Assembly (NCBI RefSeq): GCF_964656455.1
Contig: NC_135726.1
Location: forward strand, 2,676,001-2,740,000
Direction: 5' to 3'
DNA: 64,000 bases
DNA from: Halichoerus grypus
Lineage: Eukaryota; Chordata; Mammalia; Carnivora; Phocidae
The notes beneath the pieces are model-generated. The model made no database searches and was not told where the DNA came from. It worked only from the letters and a program-made list of their open reading frames with translations. Positions 38,890 through 48,800 of the stretch are shown piece by piece (position 1 is the stretch's first letter; each line of letters opens with the position of its first letter). A program made the translations under genes and the position numbers.

Positions 38890-39213
38890 AGAATTGGGAG
38901 ACAGGAGACGGTTGCGGTCCAAAGCATGGTGACACACCCTTGGCCTGGGTGGTGGCAGCAGGAAGAGCGAGCCGACACTGTGACACTTGGGGCATCCTCA
39001 TATTGCTAGAGTAGAATCTCCAGTGAAGTGCCAGGTGCTGACGGATGGCCTCACCTGATCCCAGGATGGGTGAAGGCACATAACTCAAGAGCAAAGCCAG
39101 ATGACAGAGGAAAGCCTGAAGGGAGGAGGGAATCTTCTAGCTCCTCAGGAATCAGTCTTGGTTGTTATTAAAATTATTGGTGTGTGTTTTTTTCTTTTTA
39201 GCACTTTAGGAGT

Positions 39214-39241
39214 TGTGTGTGTGTGTGTGCGTGTGTGTGCA
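39214..39241. repeat. GT microsatellite
   Basis: A run of GT dinucleotides with one GCGT interruption. Confidence 0.85.
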
Positions 39242-39459
39242 TATGATGCCGGGGGAGTCGGGGAGCAGAAAGCAGAAGGTGGCGTTTAATATGTTAAGTC
39301 CGTACCTGCACAGCTTAAGGGCTGGAAGCGTCGGCGTTTCAGAAGCACACGCGGGGCGAGGCCTGGCTGTCAGCACCCCAGCACCTCGGGTGAATCACTG
39401 GACCTCATCTCTCAACACCTTCTCTTGTCTGTCTAACAGGATGGTTATGGGACGATGAC

Positions 39460-39650
39460 AGCGTGCTTGCTGCGGGCTGGGTGTGCTCAGACTCCCCGTG
39501 GACTAGCCCGCTCTGTCCTCTCACCGATGCTAATGGAGGAATCACTTCCCCACGTTGCACAGAAAAGGGAACAGAAGCCCAGAGAGGTGGGGTTAATTAC
39601 CCAATGTCACACAGCTTGGAGATCCATGACCCAGCTCTTCATGCTCTTGC
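39460..39650 (-). mobile_element. MIR relic, reverse
   Basis: ACAGAAAAGGGAACAGAAGC CCAGAGAGGTGG then CCAATGTCACACAGCTTGGA matches reverse MIR. Confidence 0.65.
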
Positions 39651-39744
39651 CTTTTTCACTATGTGTTCCTTCTGGCCAGGCTCGAAGGGGTTGTGAGAAC
39701 TCACAAGGCAATGTTGTGACAAGCTGTGAAACCCTCAAGTGAAC

Positions 39745-40160
39745 CTAAACATGGTGTCCCAGCAGCTTGTTCATCATCGCCAGACCCTGGGGGCCACCAA
39801 GGTGTCCTTCCATAGGTGATGGATAAACTGTGGTCCATCCAGACAATGGACTGTTATTCAGCTCTAAAAAGAAAAGAGCTACCAAGCCCTGAAAAGATAT
39901 GGAAGGGGCATATCACTAAGTGAAATAAGGCGATCTGAAAGGCTCCATCCTGTGCAACTCCAACTCTATGACGTCCTGGAAAAGACAGAAATATGGAGAT
40001 AGTAAAATATCAGTGGTTGCCAGGGACTCGAGGGGGGGGGGGTGAATAGGCGAAGCAGAGGATGTTTAGGGCAGTGAGACCATTCTGTCCAAACCCATAG
40101 AATGTCCACCACCAAGAGCGACCCCTACGGTAAACTCTGGACTTGGGGTGTCCCCTTTAG
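39745..40160 (+). mobile_element. Old L1M fragment, part 1
   Basis: It resembles the 3' part of old L1 copies: GATGGATAAACTGTGG, ATGGACTGTTATTCAGC, AAGTGAAATAAG and CAGTGGTTGCCAGGGA. It continues at 40523 after an inserted LTR. The G11 run near 40032 is inside it. Confidence 0.75.
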
Positions 40161-40522
40161 TGTCCTTAGTCAGGTCAGGCTGCTATGACAAAATACTGTA
40201 TACCGGGCAACTTAAACAAACATTTCTTTCTCACAGTTCTGGAGGCTGGCAAGTCCAAGGTCAAGGGTGGCAGGAGATTTTGTGTCTGGTGAGAGCCCGC
40301 ATCCTGGTTCACGGATGCCTGTCTCCTTTTTATGTCCTCCCATGGTGGAAGGGGCAGGGTGAGGGAGCTCTCTGGAGTCCCCTTTATAAGGGCAAGAATC
40401 GCACTAAGGAGGCTCTGCCCTCGTGACCTGTCACCTCCCAAAGACTCCACCTACTAAAGCCACCACACTGGGCATTAGGCTTCAACATATGAAGGGGGTG
40501 GGGGACACCAACATTCAGTCCA
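40161..40522 (-). mobile_element. Solitary MaLR-type LTR (MLT1/MST-like), reverse orientation
   Basis: Read on the minus strand it has the features I know from ERVL-MaLR LTRs. These include GAGGTGACAGGTCACGAGGG, a segment with CCTTATAAAGGGGACTCC and CTTCCACCATGGGAGG, and CCTCCAGAACTGTGAGAAA followed by a TTTTGTCATAGCAGCC-like end. No internal retroviral genes are present. It splits one L1M copy. Confidence 0.75.
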
Positions 40523-40735
40523 TGGTGATAATGTGTCAGAGGTGATGTGACAAAGGTACTGCTGTGGTGTGGGATGTTGATCCTGGGGGAAGCTGCGCCA
40601 GGTGGGGGGGCTAGTGGCGGTGTATGGGAACTCTCTGTACCTTTGGCTCAATTGTGCTGTGAACCTAAAATGGCTCTATTGAAACTCTTAAAAAACTCTC
40701 AAGTGACCCAAGGGCAAATTTACATATAGGATTGA
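40523..40735 (+). mobile_element. Old L1M fragment, part 2
   Basis: It resumes the element at 39745-40160: GATAATGTGTCAGAGG, GGGAACTCTCTGTACC, CTGTGAACCTAAAATGGCTC, ending in an A-rich stretch. Confidence 0.7.
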
Positions 40736-41329
40736 GTTTGAAGCATTTGGGTCAAAGTTCTAGAACATCTTTTTGCAGGAGAGCCAACTCATTTCTTCTT
40801 AAGGGGTCTCTCTTTCATAATTACTTATTCTTTTAAGTGCCTGGGCTTTGGGAGCACTTCTAATTTGGCAACAGGGAATGAAGGGGCCCAAGGGAATGTC
40901 CTGGGGAGTGCTCTCTGCTTTCTGACGTTTGCCAGTGAGGGAGTTTGTCCCCGGTGGGTGGCTTGTTACTCTGGGGGATGCACCAGCCTGTCTGCCTGAG
41001 GGACTTGGGTTGGTGAGCGCCCTGGGCGCTGCTCTGAGCACAGCTGGGTAACAGTGAGTGCTGCACACATTTCCACTCCTGCGGCCAGGTCCGTTTGCAT
41101 AAAATATTCTCCACACATCCACTGTGTTTTCCCAAAAGTGGGCAAGGACACCAACCTCCCTGAGAGATTTTATTTGATAACCTTCTATTGCCCAAAGCAA
41201 AGCTTTGCACTCCTTTTTGCCAGCCTGTAAGAGACATGGCCCCCCTCTTGTGGAATGAAGGCCCGTTAATGTCTTTACGTATTAGCGCCACGAATACCAC
41301 CCAGGGATGTAGAGCTGGGACCGGGAGCC

Positions 41330-41525
41330 GCGAGATTTATAATTAAGCACAGGTGCTGCCCTTTCCCAGTCGGGCCGCTCTGGGCAAGGCTCACTAATAT
41401 CCCGAGCCTCTGTTTCCTCCCCTGTAGAACGCCAGTCACATCTGCTGCTCACGGTTGTTGTGAGGACGTATTTAGGTATGATTTCTAAGGCCCTTAGCCT
41501 GGTGCCTGGCATGGTTGTAGCAGTA
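41330..41525 (+). mobile_element. MIR relic
   Basis: GAGCCTCTGTTTCCTCCCCT, ACGGTTGTTGTGAGGACGTA and AGCCTGGTGCCTGGCATGG follow MIR order. Confidence 0.65.
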
Positions 41526-42147
41526 TTTCTTACTGCACTGATAATGTTCTATCTGATAAAGACAAAGGGTATAGGATTAGCTCTGAAGGGAGCTTCAATA
41601 AGTCGCTGCAACACCCAGAACCTCGTTTCCCCTATCTTTGTCTTGAAGCTGGTACTAAAGTGCTTTGTCTGTTTCACAAGTTTGTTGTGGGGACCTTATC
41701 AAGTATTGAATATATCATTTTGAAAAGTAGCTGCCACTTCTTGCATGCTTACCATGCACGAGGCACACTAAGGGTGTGCAGTTACTCATTAGGAGGTGGT
41801 TACTGGTGACTTGGGTTTGCCACGGCCTCATTTGGGAGGAGGGGTCATCTTCCTAAAGTGTGAATGCACCTCCTTCTCTCTCCTGCTGGAGTGGAGCCCA
41901 GAGAGGACTCCAGCTGGGCTGGTCTGTTCAGCCCCATCTCCCGAGCCACCTCCTGGACCTTAGATTGACACACCCTACGCGTTGAAGGAATGATAGAAGC
42001 CAACAAACGCGGGCTGCCACGTTCTTCCAGTCCCTAGGAGATCCAGAGGCCACAGTGAAATCAAGGGGTGTTTCTCAACTCACACAGCACCCAGGCTGGT
42101 CACCATCCCACCTGCAGTGAACCCCACTCTAGCAACCGGACATTTTA

Positions 42148-42340
42148 CTTTTTTCTTTTTTTTTTTAAAGATTTTATTTATTTATTTGAGAGAGGGCAGG
42201 AGGGAGAGGGAGACTCTGAAGCAGACTCCATGCTGAGTGCAGAGCCCGACGTGGGGCTCCATCCGACGACCATCAGCTCATGACCTGAGCTGAAACCAAG
42301 AGTCCGAGGCTGAACGGACTAAGCCACCCAGGCGCCCCTA
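42148..42340 (-). mobile_element. CAN-SINE (SINEC), reverse orientation
   Basis: T-rich start, then AAAGATTTTATTTATTTATT, and end CACCCAGGCGCCCC. The target-site duplication CAACCGGACATTTTA / CAACCTGACATTTTA (42133-42147, 42341-42355) has one mismatch. It sits about 440 bp upstream of the MTHFSD CRE. Confidence 0.93.
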
Positions 42341-42599
42341 CAACCTGACATTTTAAAGTGTCCACAGCTGAGGCAGACGCACACCCAGGTGTGAGCACTT
42401 GGGTGTGTTTCTCAGAGAAGAGGAATCACATCCTGGAGGAGCAATCAAGGCTGGCTTCCAGGAGGAGGGGGCCTCTGGGGAAACAGAAAAGGAGATGGGG
42501 TATGTTGGAATCGGCGGTGGGCTCGGAAAGGCCCGGGGCTTCTTCACCTCGGTAGCCCCAGCGCCGCACAAACGCCCCTGGGAACAGGCGCTCAACCCC

Positions 42600-42838
42600 G
42601 AGTTGCTCCACCAACAAATGACAGCCTAGGAAACACGCCGGCCTCCCCCGCACGTCCCTCCACCCTGCCCGCGGAGACGCACGCGCATGCCCGCCCCGGG
42701 CTGTTCCCTCCAGGCCTCCACGGCGACGCAACCGCCCCCTCGCTGTCAGCGCGCAGGCGCGGGGAGAGCGCGCGAGCGGGTGACGTCACTCCGCGCCGGA
42801 TTCGGCTTCTGGAGGCGTCGCTCACTGACTGCGTCGTC
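42600..42838 (+). promoter_or_regulatory. MTHFSD CpG-island promoter with consensus CRE
   Basis: This GC/CpG-rich, TATA-less block contains a perfect palindromic CRE, TGACGTCA, at 42781-42788, 51 bp upstream of the ATG. CREB/ATF binding at such proximal sites is well known for housekeeping promoters. The transcription start probably lies between the CRE and the ATG or just upstream. CpG enrichment continues into intron 1 to about 43900. Confidence 0.65.
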
Positions 42839-42854
42839 ATGGAGCTGAAGACGG
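42839..42854 (+). CDS. MTHFSD: MTHFSD exon 1, coding part
   Basis: ATG GAG CTG AAG ACG G followed by the donor gtaag (42855-42859). It ends in phase 1, and the split Gly codon is completed by exon 2. Human starts MEPRAG; here it reads MELKTG. Confidence 0.9.
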
Positions 42855-45800
42855 GTAAGGAGCCGCGGGAGAGGCGGGAGGGGACCTACCTGAGGGGCAG
42901 GCAGGCAGGGGGCGGGCGGGTGAGGGGCCGTCAGAGACCCACCCGAGGGGCAAGAGGGGGGCGGGCGAGTGAGGGGCCGGCAGAGACCCACCCGAGGGGC
43001 AAGGGGGGGGCGGGCGAGTGAGGGGCCGGCAGAGACCCACCCGAGGGGCAAGGGGGGGCGGGCGAGTGAGGGGCCGGCAGGCAACGGGGACCCACCTGAG
43101 GGCTAGGCGGGTGAGGGGCCGCGAGGGACCCACCCGGGGTAGGCGGGGGGCGGGCGCGTGAGGGGCCGCCAGAGACCCACCCGAGGGGCAAGGGGGGGGC
43201 GGGCGAGTGAGGGGCCGGCAGAGACCCACCCGAGGGGCAAGGGGGGGGCGGGCGAGTGAGGGGCCGCGAGGGACCCACCCGGGGTAGGCGGGGGGCGGGC
43301 GCGTGAGGGGCGGCCGGGGACCCACCTGAGGGCAGGCGGGGGTCGGCGGGTGAGGGGCCGCCGGGGACCTATCCGACGGGCGGGACCACCGGACAGGCGG
43401 GCGGGGACGCGGAGGGGACTGAGCGGGGCTCGGGGGTCCAGCCGGCGCCGGTCTCGGACCCTGATGCCCGACCCTGTCGGTGGAGTGAAGATAGTGGGGA
43501 GAAGAGAGAGAGGACTGGAGCCGTGCCCACCGATCGTAGCCAGCACCTGGGAGGCCCGCACTAGCATACCCACGGTGCCGCGAGCAGACCCAGGCTCACG
43601 CCGGTGGCAGGGCAGGACCGGAAACCAGCTTAGCTTCGCCGCCGGGCCGCTTAATCACTGTCCCCTGAAATGCTTTCGGAGGCCTCGCTGTGCCCGGCCC
43701 TGCCCAGGCGCTGGGACACTTGCTTCATTGCCCCTGGGCTCCAGGGGCTCGCCCTCTGTGGAGAAGAGCTTTGGTGATTGTTGCGGGGCTGCTTGGCAGA
43801 CAGTACCCAGGACCGGAGCCCACGGTGAGCCCGAGCCTGGCAAAGCCAGGTTCCACAGCCGGGAGTCAGTGCGCTTCTGCCCTTAGCCAGGGCGCAGCCT
43901 GGGAACAGCTTGGCCCGAGATCCTGCCCGTCCGGATGCCTGCCGAGCGCCCGCCGGAGCGCAGAGCTAGAGCTGCAAGTGGAGTGAGACCCTCGTGACCC
44001 GACAGAGCCACAGCCCGTGGGGGGAGTAACAGGCAGTTACACAGCGGGGTTCAGGCACCTCACACGAATGTATGTTGCCTTTTATTCCTAATCATTTCCC
44101 GTGTTTTTGTAACTTTCCCAAGGGCAAGGACCTGCCCTTTCACTCTCGCCGCTGCTCCCGATCGCCGTTATTGCTTTGTCAGTGGGAGTCACTCAGATGT
44201 TTGTGATTAATTGATTCTCCAGAGCAAGGGCCACAATTTCTTATGTTTCTTGTGTCGCACACAGTATCCTGCAAGGTGTTGGGAGTATTGTAGCACCTGT
44301 GGGTTGTTGGTGAAAGTGATAAGTATATTAACCTTATAGTTGTATCAACATAATTGTGTTTGAAAAAAACAGGGTGCTCTGGGTTCCTAAAGGAGGGCAG
44401 CTGCCTGTAACTGGGCACTCTGAGTACCTCCGGGGGATGTGGTGTGTCAGGCAGACCTGAAGGGAGAGGAGGTACCAGGGTGTGAAAGGCACAAAGAGAT
44501 GGGCAGGTGTGTGGAAGCAGGGACCAGTAATGCTTGAGCCACATTCTGACTCCACCGCGAGGAGTGATGGAGGTGAGGCTGAAGTGGGCAGCAGGGCGTG
44601 GTAGCCTAGAGCTCCCTGTGACCCTGTGACAGAGGGATCCCCAGGCAGTGGAGCAGAAGGGGGCTGCTTCCTGGAGGTGGTGCTGAAGCCGAGCCTTGAA
44701 GAGTGGTGAGGGTTTATCGAAGGGACAGAGAGATGAGCAGATTTGGCAGCAGACCCCTTCAGTGCAGAGCTCCCAGGAGGAAAGAACAAGCCCAGTGCTG
44801 GAAACTGCCTGTGTCGGCCGACTCAGGCTGCGTCTCACAGATGTGCGTTCCCTAAGCACACCCAAATCTGCAGTTTTGGTGTCTGGAATGGCTTTAAAGC
44901 ACAGCTAGGGGCAGGAGGCCCGAGCAGTGTTTGTAGTGGCTCCAAGAGGCTCTGGGACTGGGCTGCATGCGGTGCTGAGGAGATCTAGGCCTAGCCAGAG
45001 GGCGTAGGCAGTGGAAGCCTTTAGCTCTGGGCCCTTATGCCTTAGACTACACGTGGAGAGTTAACAAATTGAGGTAAAATGGGCTGGCGGCAAAGTGTAC
45101 CTCGGTAACAAGGTTGGAAACCACCTGTTGCCCTTCAGAAGGGGACTTCCTGAGTAAATTTTGGCCTGTCCCTACAATGGAATACCGTGCAACTTCACAA
45201 AAGAACGGAGGTGCTCTTGTATACCACGTGGGCTGGTCTGCAAGATATTTGGCAAGAACACCAGTGTGCAGGGCATTGTGTGCTGTGTAGTGTGCCACAC
45301 TAGGGAAAGGACACGACAGGGAGTGTCTTCTGTGTGGGCCAGAGGTACCTGGGGGAAAATTCATGAGGAAAAAAGGGTGCGCTGATTGCCCTGGGGGAAG
45401 AGAGCTGGTCCCCAGCAGGCACCGAGGAGAGAGGCTTGTCAATATAGTCCCCTCTGCATGTTTTCAAAGTCCATTTATGAAAAATAAAATTTTAGAATAT
45501 AATTGATTCACATGATTCAGAGCCACACAATTCAGAAATGTATGGTGAGAAGCCAGCTGCCAGCCCAACCGCACCACCCATCCAGGTGATTCCCAGCAGT
45601 CCCTGGCCCTGGGCTGCTCCCGTGGGTCACTTTTCAATATCCTGCACTCATTGAAGGGAGACTGAGGACCTGTGGGGTTGTATCTGCCCCTCCTTCCTAC
45701 TCAGGTGATGAGAGGTGCCCCAGCCACACAGAGTACATGTAGAACCTCACATCGAGCTGTGGTGCACATTGGGTTCTCTGAAGAGGTTGTCTTTCACTGC

Positions 45801-48800
45801 CAGCTTCGGAGATGCACATTCCCTAAGCCCTGTGCGTGTGTCCCTACGGGGACTTTCAGATGGTGCAGGGTAGTCAGCACTCCTCTTCACCAGCGGTTAG
45901 GGCAGGTTGGTGTTGAGAATTTACCAGTCACTGACATGACCTCATGATGAGTTCCTTGCCTCATGATTCTCAGTGCTGGCCGCATGACAAATTGTTACGA
46001 AAACAGATCAAGTAGATAAAGTGATTTGAAACAGACTTCTGTACAAGTACGAGGATATCCTTTAGGACCAACAGAAATGAAAATTCAGTGAATATTTTAA
46101 AAATGTGTCTTTGTGAAGGTGCTGGTTTTATGTTTTTCCACCTAACTGGAAACTGCTTTTTATTGTTCTCCACTCCAAGAGGAACACATGGTTAATGCAG
46201 ATTTTATTAAAACTGCTCCAATCAAATTAAAGATATTTGTTGACAAAAAATGCGCTTCTGAAGTTTGGTATAGAATAAGAAGTTGCTATACTAATAAAAG
46301 GGATTGTAATTGGTAATCCAAAATAATAGGTGGTTTACAAAGCGCTTACGTTTAAGGCAAGCTTTCTGGGTTTACAGTCTGCATGCACTAATCATAACTA
46401 TGTCAAAACTAGTTAGACCAAGGATTGCAGTGCGTTGACTGATGAGAACGTGCGTTTCCCAGCAAGGACCCGAGGAAAGCTTGGGTACCTGGCTCGCTTT
46501 GCATTTTGTTCTGCTGCTCCTATAGCTCAGTAGAGCTAGGTTAAACACCTGGGTTGTCTTGAATTAACTCTGTTTTTGGACTTTAGCAATTTGTTGTGAG
46601 TTTATCACTAACCCTGATTTTTCGCCGTAGAGCTGAGAAGCCCTGGATTGGTCTGGCGTGACGGAGTGCTGAGGGTGCAGCTGGAGCAGGCACCCAGCAG
46701 CGCCCGGCCTGCATATGTGGCAGGACTCCTTTCTGCCATGTTAACTAGTCCCACTCTTTGTTGCCATAGGTGTTTCTAAACAGGACATTCGTGAACAGAT
46801 TTGGGACTACATGGAATCACAAAATTTAGCTGATTTTCCCCGGCCTGTTCATCACAGGATTCCCAACTTCAAGGTACTGAAGCATTCCTGGAGCATTCAA
46901 AAGGAAAACAGGCTATTCCTGATTGAGAGAGTTAGTAATGCACTTAACTGTCCTGCTTCATGGTGGATCCGAGTTGGGTGAACAGTGAGTAGTAGTGCAA
47001 AATCCACACCACTGGCCCGCATGTCCTTTGTGTTTTGAGATGTCCCTCGTCTGTGTTCCTTAACCTTCACTACAGCCTCTTGCCTTTCTGTGCAGGGTTG
47101 GTGGGTTGGTGGTCAGGTTTTGCCACTTGACGTGGAGTAAGATATTTGTCCTGGCTGGAAGCATGTTATTGTTGTGGTCCCTTTTCTCAAAATTGGCTCC
47201 CTTAAGAACAGCAAGGAATGATGCCCTCTGAGAGGAGGCCTGGACCAGCATCTTTGGACAGAGGAAGGCCTTGCCGGTCCCTGATTGATGATTCCAGGCC
47301 TCAGTTTCTCCACTGTTCAGAATAGAAGATAATCAAAGATGTCTGTTTATGACACTGTTCAGGAAACAAGTTTGCTTGAACGAGTGAACATACACAGCTC
47401 ATAATTTCGGCATGCATGTTTCCCACAAGGAAAACGAAGTGCTTTTTGAAAATACACTGGTTGCTCTATCCAGCCCAAAGGGGGTATGGCTCATTTACTT
47501 GCCATCACCCCCCATTTTGGCTGGACTTTATCTTCCCATTCATGGCTTCTTGGAAACAAGCTCCCACCCTTCTCTGGTCCTCAGCTGAGCTGGTTCTGAG
47601 GCCATCCTGGGCCTTTGAAAAACTGTTGTTTTTGTATGTTTTTGTTGCTACTTTGTTTTGCTTTAGTGCTTGTTATCCCAGGGAGAGAAATATACATGAA
47701 GTACAGGAAAAAGAGAAAGATGCACAGGATCAGTAAAAAATGTTTAAAAAGGAACCAACTTGGAGAGGGGTGGGAATTCCGGGTTAGTGGTAATATACTC
47801 CTGTTTTGGGCGGTTATTACACAGCTGTGTTCGTTTTGTGAAAATTCATCAAACTATACACTTTCTACACCTTTTTGGAATGTATGTTTTATTTTGGTTA
47901 AAATTAAATTGGGGCTCGCTTTCTCAGCCCCTTTCTACCCTGACTACTTTCCCAGACTTCTTTGGGTGACTCCTAGATCTTGTCTCAGACTTAGTGCACC
48001 CCACCTGTCTGAATGAGATGCTAGACCAATCTGCTCCTGCGTGCAGTAGGCCCAGGATCATGCTGTCCGGTCAGTAATGTGCAATTGCATTTGGAAACAG
48101 GGTGCTTCCCGTGCTGCTGAGCATTTCCCACGTTTGCAGGTGTTCAAAATGGCCAGAACCATTAAAGTCAATCCTGATGCTCCCCAGACAAATGCTCGCT
48201 TCTTCGTCCTCGACGTAAGTGCACCTCTGTCTGTTTGCCTAACTAGGGCTCTTATCTGGCTTGCCAAAACATCAGAGACCTAGAAGTTTTTGCCAGAACG
48301 CAGGAAGTTAAAGTGGACCCCGATAAACCGCTGGAAGGTGTTCGCCTGCTGGCGCTGCAGGTAATCCCGTTTTCCTGAGCCAGAGCCCTGGCCACTGATA
48401 AAATGCATTCCCCAGGTGGCTGGCAAATGTGTGCGACTCATGTATTCAGAAGGATGGTGCTTCTGACTCCCTCCCACACAGAATATACCCTTGGAGTTTT
48501 TTTTTTCCAGGAAGAGTCCAGAAGTCTTTAATTTGTCAGAAGTCATGAATGTTCCTAAATTCAAAGATAAAGGACATTCACAACGATGACCTTGAGGCAC
48601 TCTTTAATCTGATGTGCTTCATCAGAAGGGAAAGGTTATGGTTATTTCCTTCTGCTACTTTTATATTATAATTCTTTGATACTTGATAACCCATGAGTAA
48701 GAAATCTGATGGAGTCCCCAAAATTTATAAATCAGAACAGTGTTTCTTAACTTACATACTTAGGCCCCTGTTCAAGGAAAAAAAAAAAAAAAAAACTCCC

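Larger units (their letters stand above)
35534..42599. other. Intergenic DNA between FOXC2 and MTHFSD
   Basis: Repeat-rich: CAN-SINEs, L2, MIR, and an L1M interrupted by a MaLR LTR. No coding gene is recognised; longer ORFs fall in repeats or in the GGA tract. Confidence 0.65.
42855..46769 (+). other. MTHFSD: MTHFSD intron 1
   Basis: It holds the GC-rich minisatellite and CpG-island shoulder to about 43.9 kb, an old L1M fragment (45110-45490) and otherwise unremarkable DNA. I see no further coding exon. Confidence 0.8.

Noticed and set aside
42920..43385. CRISPR-like array appearance of the intron 1 repeat and the 28-bp array
   Set aside because: Units are contiguous with no unique spacers, and the genome is vertebrate. 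These are minisatellites.
47416..48016. ORFs of 106-133 codons in MTHFSD intron 2
   Set aside because: No homology, no splice-site support, and they lie fully within an intron between conserved exons.
48101..48360. Joint inclusion of MTHFSD exons 3A and 3B
   Set aside because: It would keep the frame, but needs splicing of a 32-nt intron, which the vertebrate spliceosome is not known to manage.
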